Origin: Parelaphostrongylus tenuis
Taxonomy: Eukaryota; Nematoda; Chromadorea; Rhabditida; Metastrongylidae
Reading direction: 5' to 3'
NCBI GenBank assembly: GCA_019055375.1
Contig: JAHQIW010001909.1
Span: forward strand, 1-64,000
Length of the DNA stretch: 64,000 nucleotides
Positions 19,764-30,724 of the stretch are shown piece after piece (position 1 is the first letter of the stretch; every line of letters starts with the position of its first letter). The translations under genes were made by a program, and so were the position numbers. The notes under the pieces are model-generated. The model worked only from the letters and a program-made list of their open reading frames with translations. It was not told the DNA's origin and ran no database searches.

Positions 19764-21962
19764 CTATAACTGTCACAAAATGGCAGTTTACTTTGAAGAC
19801 CAAATTTCTATTAACATCGGCATAAATAAGCTCCTCACAACATCACATACCTCTTTCAAATGAATATACATTGGAATCTTGCGGGCCTGAGAGTCGGTCA
19901 TATTGAGTGAATTTAGAACATGTTGAGATAATCTAGAACAAATTGGCTTAGCATCAAGCGTCTCTGTTTGTTGGCAAAATTCAAACAGTTCTCACCGAGG
20001 TGGACGTGGAGACGAACCGCTGTACTTTGAATCTCCAATTAACGGACATCTGGCCATAGCAAGGTGAGCACGAATTTGATGAGAGACTTCTGAACATGAC
20101 AATCTCTCAAGCATTCAAAAACTCCATGAGACCATATCTAGGAAGAAACTGACCTCTTCGTGTCCGCACTTCTACACTTGATACGTACTGCCTTCCTTGG
20201 ACGGTACGGCATTCTGACTCCACATAGAATACTTCGCCCTTCGTCGAGTTTGAATCAACGGAAGAAGCTGAAATCAGTAGTTATGCATGCCGATTCGTAA
20301 AGAATAGAAGCATAGAGCTCTGGAGGTTGAGCAATCCCTGAAAGATACACCATGCATTCGTCTTCATCGATAATCGCTATAGTTGAATGCAGGGATATAT
20401 AGTCCTTACAGTGGGTATCAGGACTCGCGGTGGCCTACTGATCTATCAAGTCAGTGCTACTATTCTCTCAGAGAACCCTGGTACCAACCCGCCAACCCTC
20501 GAGGGATGGAAAGACTGATGAGCCTTGAGCGTGGGACCGAACATCGATTAAGGTTCAATACACTTCTGACTCTAATAAAAAAAACTCTCGGCGTTGATCA
20601 TCACCTACAGAATGCGCCATGCCATGGTTGGTCTTCAATTTTTAGCTTCGTTTGAGGTGACTGAATGCTTATCTGGCCTTTACAATAACTCATGGCGGCC
20701 TACCGCTCTATCGAGTCAGTGATGCTTAGCCTCCCAGATAAGTATGCTACTAGTCTGGTGCCAATTCACTGCCTCCGGAAGGATGGAAGACTAAGTAAGC
20801 CACTCAAGCGAGATCGAAGCATCGACCTCGTGCACGATGAAGAACAACTTATCACTGCGCCACTTGCGCTTTTCTGACTCTAATAATAAATAATAAATAG
20901 AACGACAATACACCTTAACATCTCTATTCTTCACTGTTTTGATCAAAGGTATGGTAATCTTTATGGGAGAATCCTTGAGTTCGTCACGAACAATGCACCT
21001 GAATAGCAATCGTATACAAACTCATAGTCATTATAACCCTTCATAAGTTAGAGATACCTGGTTACCTGCTCTACCAGTCCCTTCTGAAAATCCTCCTTCA
21101 AAGCCAATTGCATAGCCGAATTCCTAAATTATTAGACGTCAAACTTTGGCTAGAATTATTTCAACGATAAAATCTACGAAATTCTTCACTTCATAGCTTT
21201 TTTAAAAGTGTTACGATGTTATAATTATAAATCCAACGACCTGGATGATATTCAAAACTTTCGACTCCACGCGCCCTCCATATAGGTGAAACGTGGGCTC
21301 AACTCCCGCCTGAGGTCGAAAATTTTCCGTATCACTCAGCATCATTGGATATTTCGAAAAATCTCTGTTCACTGAGAGAAACTGTCTTATTCCAGTATAT
21401 AACATAGGTACGTACGTGGCGAACAGAACGATGCCAGACTGGTATTTGTCCAACGATCTCACCAAATAAAGACGTTCGCATTTTGGAACGACCTTAGCCT
21501 TAAAAGCAACAATAATCTACTGTTCAAAAAAAAATCGTTTCAAGTACGTAATCCGGGGACAAATGAAGAAACGACTCCTTTCGCTGGACAAGAACTTTCT
21601 ATGTGTTAGCAACCAATGGAGAGCTTAAACCTCTGGCTACTGCGCTACGTGGCCTTTTCTTTTAGAAAACTCTTTTTCATGACGCTTTGGCAGAAATAAA
21701 GCATTCTGGTTGTAGATTAGATTGATTAGAATAGGCTTATCGAAAGCTACAATATCATCTGAAATAGATAAAGTTACTTGTGTAAAATGATCTGTAACAT
21801 AGTGATCCGATGTTTCTCACCATTCTTGAAGAGAACCCTGTTCACCATCAGATCCACAAGTTCATCCGAGCTCATCTTCCATACTGGTATGAACCGACGG
21901 CGGATTTTATCCCAGCCTGTTTCTTCTTCTAACGAATGAATTACTTCCGAATCATAATCATC
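19764..21962 (-). CDS. Gene M, copy A: unrecognised multi-exon gene (partial)
   Basis: Seven exons are supported on the - strand in transcript order: 21962-21821 (DDYDSEVIHSLEEETGWDKI ... FKN), 21123-21058 (NSAMQLALKEDFQKGLVEQV), 20998-20914 (CIVRDELKDSPIKITIPLIK), 20267-20154 (GEVFYVESECRTVQGRQYVS), 20089-19996 (EVSHQIRAHLAMARCPLIGD), 19932-19851 (LSQHVLNSLNMTDSQARKIP) and 19807-19764 (KFGLQSKLPFCDSY). All have AG acceptors and GT donors. Phases agree from exon 2 to 3 and across exons 4 to 7. They do not agree between exons 1-2 and 3-4, so exons are probably missed there. SINEs lie in its introns. The 5' end may be near 22340, where an ATG ORF begins MAVRKVKSPKRQPS; the 3' end is not seen. 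I do not recognise the protein. Confidence 0.6.
20325..20880 (-). mobile_element. Two tandem SINE-1 copies in an intron of gene M
   Basis: Copy one spans about 20325-20560 and copy two 20583-20880. The second, read on the - strand, begins AAGTGGCGCAGTGATAAG (A-box-like), has GCTTCGATCTCGC (B-box-like), and shares the body and 'ctcggcgttgatca' tail with the other SINE-1 copies. Both are present at the matching place in segment B (58113-58668), so the insertions predate the duplication or were copied with it. Confidence 0.65.
21235..21400 (+). mobile_element. SINE-2, diverged copy
   Basis: Shows 'ggtgaaacgtgggctcaact' (B-box region) then 'catcactcagcatcattgg', the hallmark of SINE-2. Duplicated at 59025-59190. 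Confidence 0.55.
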
Positions 21963-22873
21963 CTGTAATAAAGCTGGTTGTTCAACTCGATCCACCCTAG
22001 TTCACAACGATAGAGGCGTTTGAGGCAATTTTTGATTAATATCTTTGGGATTTTTGGCCTATTTTTTGAGGTTATCAAGATTCGACCTATAATGGTTAGG
22101 CTTACTGGGTTTTCACGCTAGATCGGGCTTCTTTTCATTTGGCACACTGCAAAAGCTGAATATCTTCGGGAAAGAAATTTGTACCGTCTCGTACAATTTC
22201 TCACATCGGTTAAATCTTGGCAAAAGAATTAGAACTGCTGCACAGACTGACTCTTCGTATAAAGAACTTCCGCGAGATCGGTGAATCTTTTTCAGAGTCG
22301 ATGGTTGACGCTTTGGCGACTTCACTTTTCTCACAGCCATTTAACCACTTATGCAGAAAAGATAACCTATGTGTTGTCCATCTCATTGAAATATTTAAAG
22401 TAGATAACTAGTTGGCCCTGAGAAAGAAAAAGTCGCCGAAATGTCAGTCATCAATTTCTATGATAAAGAGGCAATTTTTTTGAGCAATACTCAGTTCTAA
22501 TACCTGTTTGTTCTTTTCTAATTATGAAAGAATATGAAACTAAAAAGAATCATAGCAATGACCAATACGCTGGAAATGATTCCAAAAGGTAAAACTAGTT
22601 CCAAATCAACTCACTGAAAACGACTCGTTTCTAGAACCTTTCACAGCGCTACTTTGCCTCAGTCTCGTAGAGAAATGCATATGATCTTCATGGAAGATCT
22701 TAGCAGAATCCGTTCGTTTGATACGTTTATGATCTTGAGAATTTTCATACTGAGATCGTATCTCACTGGAATATGTCGATTCTCTGCAGATACTTTGATA
22801 ATTATATTTTAGAAGAAAAAAGAAAAAACATTAGAAGCAATTCAGTTCCATGATAAGACCGAAAACTTGAAGC

Positions 22874-25686
22874 TCAATCGACGTAGACTACATACTCGAC
22901 AGATTTTATTCTCCGGAAGAAGGATTCCTCGAAGAGATCCTTGGGCTGTTCTTCCTCGTTTTCTATATTTGCTGATGTTGGTATCTAGAATTGAAAGAAA
23001 CCGCAGAGTCTGACTTTTACCAAAAACGGCAAAGATACGAGAAAATACTTACAGCTTCCAGAAAAAACACCCTATCCAGATAATCGGTTCCTGATAATTC
23101 GCTATCGTCTTTCTCCATTATGCTGTCGTCATTCACAGAAAGTCGACGATCAGATCTGGCTATCTCCGTTTTTCCAGAAGAGTCAATCGCTTCTAAACCC
23201 TGAAAAGCAATTAAATTAAGTGAACAGTGTGAAGATATGGAACACACAGGAAGAGTGAATAAGTGAAAAATGAAACAAAAGTGGTTCTCACAGCAACTAC
23301 AATACCATCCATTGAAATTAACGATATGTACCTTAACTTTCTCAAAAGACTTGTTCAGAGTATGTGAAGCGGTGAGTATGTTGAGAGTTTATTCTGTGTT
23401 TGATGCGATTAAAATCTACATCTGGTGATTTTTTCTGAGGGAGTATTGGAGGTGTTTGGCTTATTGGATTGCGGACAATTTGACCTTTGCAGACTCTGAA
23501 GAAGGCGAACTGCCGAGACGTCAGCTGTCGAATAATTGTAACACCTCGTGTTTTGCTTAAAGAAGAAAAACAGGAATTATATTGAAGCTTGCCGAGGTTA
23601 TTGGACAGTCGGTATTGGGAATTGTTAGAAGAATACCAGCAAGAGTAAGCAAAATAAGCATTAAATAAGAAGAAATGTAAGTAAGTCCTCCCAATTGGAT
23701 TATAGCCTCATTGTGGCGAAGAGGTGTCCCTGGACGCTGGAAAGCGAAGCACAGCGGAGGGTTCAAGCTCCCAGCAGAGCCATCAATGCTGTGGAATCCG
23801 GCGTTTCCACACGGATAGCCCAGTCAAGAGTAAACTGTACCAGCAGTGACCGCCGTCTTGGTAGCTCTTAGTCGCGATGTGGCAATCTCCCTGTGATCCA
23901 CGAGGAACGGAAACTGTTCTAATTGGTGACGACCTGATGAAGCCCCAGTTAGGCTTACCTCGAGACTCAAGGAAGCAAGACAGCTAAACCAGCACAGTTT
24001 GCCTGTGCTGGGTTCGCCCTATCAGTGAACACACCGTCCAAGTAACCAGCATCCGAATTATAAGTAATAATAAGTAAACACGGAGTAGATGGCGAGATTC
24101 CTAGGTGATTAGTGATATAAATCCAAGATGCTGATGATACGCGGAACTATCGAAAAAGATACTTCGGTGGCTGTATCGAGGACAGAATGTTAGCAGAGCG
24201 GTGGCCTCGGTGGTGAAGTGGAACATATGTCTCTGGAGGTAAAACGCGGGTTACTGCCTAGCGAGATTCGTAGGTGATTAGTATATAATATCCAAAGATG
24301 CTGAATGATACGCGGAACTATCGAAAAAGATACTTCGGTGGCTTGTATCGAGGACAGAATGTTAGCAGAGCGGTGGTCTCGGTGGTGTAGTGGTAACATA
24401 TGTCCTCTGTGAGGGTAAAACGCGGGTTCTACCTCGCCTAGAGTCAACAATTTTGCTATAAGACTTGATCATTGGATATATATTTAATATCAACACTGCT
24501 ATAAGAGCAGTTGAATTGAAAATCCTCGTAAATTTCGATGCCATCTATTCAGACGACGAAGAACTAGAATAATAAGTAGACGCGCAATAAAGTAATAAGA
24601 TAAATAGGTAAGGTGAACAGATAATTTTACACTTTATCTATCCGCCATCAGAGTGTTTTTTTTGGGTGAATCCCAGTACTTCTAGCGTTAAATTCGTTTT
24701 TCTGTCTTCTTATTGAAGATCGTAGATAATGATTGAGCGAATCTCCTTGGAATCTCGAGAATAGCCTGGCCGTGGCGTTCCATAAGGCGTTGATGTTGAC
24801 TTCCGAAGAGAGCGGGAAGGGGGAAGAGGAGGAGGGAGTGGAGCTCCGCTCTACTGTAAAGGCGGACGAAATAAAGTAAAATAAAAGAAAAGTTGATACA
24901 CCAGCCATGAGCAATCGACTGTTAATCACTCCAATGTCCGGTGATCATGTAACTAGGCATTCAGTGACATGTTATCCGTGGTTAGGGTGAGCTTTCACTT
25001 GACATGCGATGCAACGTGTTCGTCGACGATTCCTCTATGTAAGCGGGTCCTCACCAGAGAGGGATTGGTACAGACGAGGCTGCGAGGGCGAAACACCTGT
25101 ACTGCGCTATCTAGGCGCCCATAAAAGACCTCATAAAAAGGATCAAGGATAAAGCTCTCGGCGTTGATCAGTTTTTGAGGGATGTGCCACGCATTCGTCT
25201 TCAATTTCTAGCTTTTAGCTTGAGATGACTGAATGCATATTTGGCCTTCACAATGACTCGCGGTGGCCTCCCGCTGTATCGAGTCAGTGCTGCTTATCTC
25301 CCAGACAAGCCTGAAACCTGTCTGGGTACCAATTCACCGACCCCGGAGGGACGAATGGCTTGGTGGCCATGGGCGTGAGGTCAAACCACCGATCTTGTAT
25401 GTGACGTAGTGCACTCCTAACCACTGCGCCATATGAGCTCTTATTGTCCTATATAAATTCTCATAGAAGGTCTCATAAAAGCCTTGAAAGATGCTGTCAA
25501 GTAATTAATATGTGGATGAAAATGACGTAACGGAGTATAATTAGCGTCATATGAGATGTATAACGTACCTCAACTTTCTCAAAGGATTTGTTCAGATCGG
25601 AAGAGAAGCATTGTATGCCAAAGAAGTCGTCGTCGTCCGGTAGATTTTTCGACATTTTGTCGCCTAGAAGCTCAGCAAAATGCTTG
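22874..25686 (-). CDS. Gene N, copy A: unrecognised multi-exon gene (3' part)
   Basis: Supported - strand exons: about 25686-25569 (KHFAELLGDKMSKNLPDDDD then FFGIQCFSSDLNKSFEKVE, donor GTACGT), 23199-23053 (RSDRRLSVNDDSIMEKDDSE then LSGTDYLDRVFFLEA, phase 0 both sides, 49 codons) and terminal exon 22984-22874 (IPTSANIENEEEQPKDLFEE then SFFRRIKSVEYVVYVD and TGA). The acidic, low-complexity stretches suggest a soluble protein. The first exon boundary is uncertain. Between exons lie SINE, MITE-like and hammerhead repeats. A fragment of the first exon's end (LNKSFEKVK) is repeated near 23330-23365. The partner copy is 60684-63175. Not recognised. Confidence 0.6.
23489..23529 (+). ncRNA. Hammerhead-like motif, family F, decayed
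   Basis: CTGAAGA 23496-23502, stem II GGC/GCC, then GAGA instead of GAAA, ACGT, C, AGCTGTC. The core change and poor stem I pairing point to an inactive relic. It lies antisense to gene N. Confidence 0.45.
23690..24080. repeat. Dispersed repeat, also at 61360-61740
   Basis: The pair shares 'gaccgccgtcttggtagct', 'gatctccct.tgatccacga' and 'ttcgccctatcagtga'. No ORF or terminal repeat was recognised; it may be the 3' part of a retroposon. Confidence 0.5.
24090..24530 (+). repeat. Tandemly doubled tRNA-like SINE-2 unit
   Basis: The unit about 24261-24430 repeats the unit 24090-24260. Both contain 'gatacgcggaactatcgaaa' and then a tRNA-like stretch: 'tggtgtagtggtaacat' (A box) and 'acgcgggttctacctc' (B box). 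The first unit lacks many single bases present in the second. Segment B has only one unit (61760-62035). The tail 'ataagagcagttgaattgaa' matches the SINE-2 end. Confidence 0.65.
24648..24860 (-). repeat. Recurrent peptide-coding fragment, copy 2
   Basis: The - strand has SSEVNINALWNATARLFSRF then QGDSLNHYLRSS, matching the pattern described at 17433-17663. The flanks match 62150-62400 in segment B. Confidence 0.45.
25065..25107 (+). ncRNA. Hammerhead-like relic, family A
   Basis: CAGACGA (core U4 changed) 25071-25077, a damaged stem II, GAAA 25090-25093, ACACCTGT, A. Its partner at 62554-62597 has the same core change, so the loss predates the segmental duplication or was homogenised. Confidence 0.45.
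25138..25440 (-). mobile_element. SINE-1, tRNA-derived
   Basis: On the - strand it starts with ATGGCGCAGTGGTTAGGAGT (A-box region), then GGTTTGACCTC (B-box region), a body with 'gactcgatacagcgggaggc' and a tail with the complement of 'ctctcggcgttgatca'. Length is about 300 bp. The two internal Pol III promoter boxes support a tRNA origin. Confidence 0.75.
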
Positions 25687-26049
25687 AAAACACTACAGAA
25701 CATTTACCAATCGTCAACACTCTCATAGAAGGGATTAGAATAAAATAAAAAATAAGTAGTAAGTTCATGGCAAAATAACCAAGAATATCGACCTGAACTG
25801 AGAGAAATAGTCCGCCTGCTTCTTACATTATCCAACTTCAATTAAATATTTAAAAATAAAATAAAATATAACATAAAACAGCGCAGTAAAAACTAAACAG
25901 AAAAATAAAGATAATTTGAAAAAAAGAACTTTCTAGAGCATATACGGTGCCTCTTATTCTCCGTAAGGCTCCCGACGTCTAACTTCACGTCGACTGCGGA
26001 ACTGGTGTGATTGGCGATCGACCATACACGACTGGACCGAGCGGTTGGC

Positions 26050-26265
26050 CCTATCTCGACCCTGGGCCCACGGTCTCTGCATCTCCGACCATCATCTCTG
26101 CACTGTCCGCTCCACCTCCTCGGCATCTCTAACGCACAGCGTGCTGCGTCTAACAATAGCACGTTGGGGATTAGAGATATAGAAGAGATGGGGCAGACTG
26201 GTCCACAACTGTCAGTTAAACATGTAGAGACAGTGGGTCCATGGTCCCGAAAGAGCTAGTGATTG
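26050..26265. mobile_element. Palindromic MITE (same family as 19150-19363)
   Basis: Left arm 'cccacggtctctgcatct', right arm 'acatgtagagacagtgggtc', centre near 26150 ('gtgctgcgtctaaca'). The outer flank 'gtcccgaaagagcta' is like the other copies; TTAA flanks are not preserved. Confidence 0.65.
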
Positions 26266-26269
26266 TCGT

Positions 26270-26495
26270 TGCGGGATCGGTTCGCCCATCCTCCTTCCCA
26301 ACTGCCGAACACTCTCCGGCAGTCAGTACACGGACGCCCCAGGAACGCTGCAACCTGGCTATCCTCGCGATTGCAAGGAGATCTGCACGACCAGCATTCT
26401 ACGACATTCATGAAGAAAACGAAATCTATAAGCAAACTGTGAATGATAGAGGACGAAGAAATCGAATGCTAGCAGTTTTGGGATTCGTGGAGTAA
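26270..26495 (+). repeat. Recurrent peptide-coding fragment, copy 3
   Basis: One frame reads NTLRQS ... RLQGDLHDQHSTTFMKKTKS; another stays open to the TAA at 26493-26495. It directly follows the MITE, as at 63790-64000. Confidence 0.45.
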
Positions 26496-26617
26496 GAATG
26501 TGATACGGGTTCTGTAAGATAATAAATTATAATATAAGACGTGCCCCTGTGGAACTTAAAGTATGCGAAAGCTGTGGTCGCCTTTAATTGAACATCGATA
26601 GGACCTACCGAGGGAGG

Positions 26618-26665
26618 GTGCTACTGATGAGTCCCAATAGGACGAAATAGGCGCCTATATAGCAC
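26618..26665 (+). ncRNA. Hammerhead ribozyme, family C, intact by inspection
   Basis: Stem I strand GTGCTA 26618-26623, core CTGATGA 26624-26630, stem II GTCC/GGAC with loop CAATA 26631-26643, GAAA 26644-26647, stem III 26647-26658 (ATAG/CTAT around GCGC), cleavage-site A 26659 (triplet AUA), returning strand TAGCAC 26660-26665. All three stems pair without mismatch. The sister copy at 53280-53327 has a compensating pair change in stem III. Downstream 'ctcaaaacatgtcatatcc' is shared with the sister copies. Confidence 0.9.
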
Positions 26666-26739
26666 TAGACCTATCGGCTCAAAACATGTCATATCCTTAT
26701 CAGATTAAGTCATTTTGAGCGGGTCTGTAAAAGAGCGGT

Positions 26740-26912
26740 CGATAGCAGAGCTATAGAGAGTTTTATTCACTAAAGGTTCTAACCCATTCTCTAATAGAGT
26801 GAAATGCGGGTTTGAGTTCCGTTTGACGCAAAATTTTACACATCACTCAGCATCATTGGGTACATACAACATTAGATCGCCACTAAAAGCGGTTGAATAA
26901 AACAAATTTATG
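26740..26912 (+). mobile_element. SINE-2
   Basis: Has 'gtgaaatgcgggtttgagtt' (B box), 'gacgcaaaattttacacatc', 'catcattgggta' and ends 'aaaagcggttgaataaaac'. The A box is lost in this copy. Confidence 0.65.
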
Positions 26913-26919
26913 TTCTGAT

Positions 26920-28890
26920 ATATATAATATGTTTAGCCCGTAATACTAAATTGCCGAAACGTTAGCAATTGCTTCTGAATAACCACCCTCAGACTGTAAC
27001 AGCCAAGAGTAGATTGAGTCTCGCAAATCTAGTCAATTTTCGTCTCTGCACCTTTTTTTCGATTCCCTGAGGAAAACTTACCTCTTGTTTTTCTTCAAGT
27101 ACTAACGATTTTCTATTAACTCAAATCTTGGCAATTTCAGTGGTACTTCGTTTTTAATATGACTTTATTACTGCGCAAAGCTTTTATTTAGAATTTTAGC
27201 GATCGTTCTATAGCTCAAACCTTGTCTGTTAGAAAAATACGCTTAGTTTTTGACAACTACTTTTATTGCGCTGTAGCAGTCATAAAAATGCTAAGTTTTG
27301 CGCAGCGCAGCGTTAACACCAGGCCGCCATGCTTTGCCGATTTGTAGATAGGGATTTGGCAATATGGCCGATAAACCACAGCGTTTTTTCACGTGCAAAA
27401 TATGCGAAGTCCAATATTCTTTAGATTGTTACAAAGTGCCAGTAAGTCCTCCTCAAAAAACCAGATACATCATTGGAGTCTTTGAGATTGGATCTATCGA
27501 GTAATTTTGATGGTTCAAAGAAATAGCGTTGTTTAGCAAAAAATGTTGGAAAGTGATAGAGAACCTAATTTTTGCTGCTTCACTATAATAACAAAGTTAT
27601 TTTGAGAAATGCGCCGTTTAAAATTATTGATTTTACTTGCCAAACGATTATATAACCTTTAAGCAACAAAAAAACGTTTTTTCGAAAAGACGACGCAGGG
27701 TACGGATGGCAGAAAAGTACACTTTTTATTGTGCCTTGTTTTTGATATCTAACATACAACTTAGCGAGATCTATACGAGGTGCTGGCTACTGGGTAGCTT
27801 ACCATTTTTCCAAAGGAAAAGAAAGGAGCACATTAATTGGAGGCCGCTTTCTGCTATCTCCATGCGTAGCTTCCGTCCACTTGAGTGCAGAATTTAGTCA
27901 TCTTTACAATTACTAATGAGTTAATATGTGAAGTGTCATCATACTCTAACGATACTACCATCGACCCAAAACACGAGAAGCTCAACAATTAGATTAAATA
28001 TGGCAAAATCGATCACAGCCCTTATTCCAGATCGTTTTCTGAACAGCGGCGTAAGACAAAATGAGAAAGAAATTTGATTGCTGAGAATCATTTCATCTTC
28101 ACTTTACTCATTGCATCGTTTCAATAACATCAAGTATCGAACAGGCAAGGCGAATTTTCCCAACGCTTCTGGAAAGGCACGTCTTCGTCTAAATTACACG
28201 AAAATGACGTTAATGATCGAGGGACTGGTTTTGATTTCCTATTCATTCTTGACGAACCGATATCTTTATGTGCTCAAGTTTCGCTTTTATGATATGGTAA
28301 GTTAATGTGATGAATTGCCTAGATTCAGAGCTGACCAGTATGAAGCTAGTGGCTTGTGAAGCTCAATAGCATCGAGAATTCAATGACGGAGATTAAGGAC
28401 ATCCGACTTTATGCCTAGCTTTTCGTCTCAGCCGTTATGTCTACCTCAACGTATGCTTTGAGAACGTGCTCGCAGTTGATCAGGATAAAAGATCACTTGG
28501 CATTTCGAAAGCTCAGTCAAAAAGCCTATACACGAGCATCCCATACTTGTCAAATGGTAAAAGGAATTAATGTCTGAGCTACGCCAACGATTTGAAAACT
28601 GAAAATGCTGTTCTGTACGCCACTCTGTGCTCCAAGATGTTGATGATCAAGCGAGAAGGACCTATAATATGTTTCAACCACAACCGATTTTTTCCAAAAA
28701 ACCTACAAGAAAGAGTTGATGTCCAGCGAATGCTCTCAATTGGAAGAACACATTTTGGTTCTTTTTCGTGCGAAACGGAAAAATGAGTGGTTTACTGAAG
28801 CGCGCCCGAGTCACTTGACGGTAATTGGGACAGCATGTGACACAAGACGGCAAGCCATACAAAATAGTGTTGTGAGACAAATGTAATCAT
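26920..28890. other. No recognised feature
   Basis: Unique sequence in the spacer unit. Short ORFs (for example 27637-27897 and 28078-28305) have no family resemblance I can name and no partner elsewhere in the window. A 'gccgaaacgttagcaat' near 26953 resembles a hammerhead 3' part without its core. Confidence 0.4.
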
Positions 28891-28899
28891 ATGATCTTT

Positions 28900-30720
28900 G
28901 AGTAGAAGCTTTTGTTACAGCAGTATTCAGAATTTGACTTAGTACAGCATCGTATTTAAAGTGTAGGGGGATTAGTATAACAATATTGCAGGCCAATTAG
29001 GAATCAAAGTAAAGCGACATGAAAATGCTAAAGTACAGAACTGTTTCCACACGGAACTGTAGCAATACGAAACTCCTATAACAGGAACTGCATCAACACT
29101 AAATTGCAACAGTATGAAATTTCAAGAACACGGAAGTGCTGTGGCAAGGGACTGTTTGCGCTTCAATCGCTCGTAAAATCTGTAAGAAGGTCTATGATTA
29201 TTCGGCGCTAATAGTGCTTTGGAATTGTCGCCCGTCACACAGATGACGCAAAGTTTTGTATGTTACAACAGAGAATCCTCTTGAAATTGAGTGGAATTTC
29301 TCCGCTTCAAACACAGGTGACTCCCATAGTGAAGGAAATGTGTTTTAGAAGAAATCTCACTTTGTTGAAATACAGACGTCAGCAAAATGTGCTGCATAGT
29401 CCGGAATCTACTCCCACCTATGCTGCATTGCTCTTATACAATATAAACTAGAGTGCTAGTATAATTCACTTGCAAAAATGCCGTGTTCGTAATAAGTACA
29501 GTTCTCTTTCTTATAAGACACAGAACACTTCTTTTAGAGTAATGTTTTGAGTAAGAACTTCCCAATTAAAATTACTTTGGGGCTTAATGCAGGGCTTAAT
29601 GTGGGGCGGGGGTCACTGACGAGGAGGACGAGCCTCCGAAACACCGGTGTATGGCCCTGGCGTACCAGCCTCGTTTTAGGCTAAAAACATTCTTTTTCTT
29701 GGATAAAATTTCTTCTGAAAGCCCAGGATACGATTGGGTTGCATTGATCTCTTATCATAAAAAAGAAACTGTGCTGCGGAGTTTTGAGATGACCTCTCCA
29801 AACGGAAAAGCAGAAGAACAAGGAAATGGACCATTGAAGTGTTACACAAATGAAATGAGACTTCATACGAAATGCACAACAACATGTTCTGTTTTGTTTG
29901 CACACTGTGGAAATCTTAGGGACGTTTCGTAAACATCCACCGTAAGAAAAATTTGAAATGTTTGAGAAGGTGAGCGAGGAAGCTGTTTGTTCACACATTT
30001 TTTAGCTTGAGAGTCTATTGTACCCATTTCGATAATGTGGCAATTTCACTGAGGTTTGGATTATCTTATTTCACAACAAGATTTGATTTCTTCATGAAAC
30101 TTTTTTGCCTACGATCAGTTTTGGCACGACTGCAATTTTTCTTCCTTTTACTGGTGATCTTTGAAAACATGTCATTACCAACCTTTTTTTTGAACCCTTC
30201 AGCGAAATACCGTAGAAGTTCCTATTTGGGTATCAGTCGACATCTTCATTGGCAAAGATATCAGAGGTGCTCTAAATGTTAGAGAACAGAACACAAGTAG
30301 ATAAACGCGATTACTGTTTTATATGAAATTGTGGCCGGAAATGTTCCGCAGCGAGGTTCTACTTCGTATTTGTTAATCGATATCTCTTTTGCAAATTTTC
30401 CTCAAAAGTGCTCATATAAGTTCGGTGATCTCTCTTCTCCAAATTTTCGTTTTCGAGAGAGTGAGAATTTTATGTCTCAGCATCTGAAACGAGAAGGCGG
30501 GTTTGTAAAGCCGCACCATTTCAGCAATTGTTGCTTTATCTGTTTTCGTTTAGTGGTACCTTACGCAGCTTTATTTTCATTGAGATTTCACATGCACTTC
30601 ATTGCATTATCTTATCAACCCCGGCTCTGGCGAAAGACATTATGTCCTCAACTAAGTTTTCAAATTTGATCCAAGAAATCAAAAATTTATTTTCTCAAGT
30701 AAACGAAACTATCGAACAAC
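28900..30720 (+). other. Upstream module of gene copy 3
   Basis: It is related to 900-3330 and the other modules: 'gcagtattcag...gtacagcatcg', 'ggaagtgctgtggcaaggga', 'tgaaatgagacttcatac' and 'ttgttaatcgatatctc' all have counterparts at the same relative position. A hammerhead element is inserted at about 29585-29670 and a mariner copy at its 3' side. No conserved ORF. Confidence 0.5.
29610..29657 (+). ncRNA. Hammerhead ribozyme, family D, intact by inspection
   Basis: GGGTCA 29610-29615, CTGACGA 29616-29622, stem II GGAGG/CCTCC 29623-29637, GAAA 29638-29641, stem III ACACCGGTGT 29641-29650, cleavage-site A 29651 (GUA), TGGCCC 29652-29657. Stem I pairs over 6 bp with one U-G wobble. Against the 7345-7393 copy, the core differs only at position 7, which hammerheads leave free, and the stem II loop differs, while all pairing is kept. 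Confidence 0.86.
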
Positions 30721-30724
30721 ATTA

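Noticed and set aside
20383..20877. Two ORFs with near-identical partners at 58172-58667
   Set aside because: They are translations of SINE-1 in the wrong strand; their conservation follows from the recent segmental duplication.
23925..23950. CTGATGA at 23930 as a hammerhead core
   Set aside because: No GAAA with a stem II follows at the right distance, and no stem I strand returns.
24373..24445. tRNA gene from A-box and B-box-like sequence
   Set aside because: No proper acceptor stem or anticodon arm could be drawn, and the unit continues into a SINE-2 tail; it is a tRNA-derived repeat.
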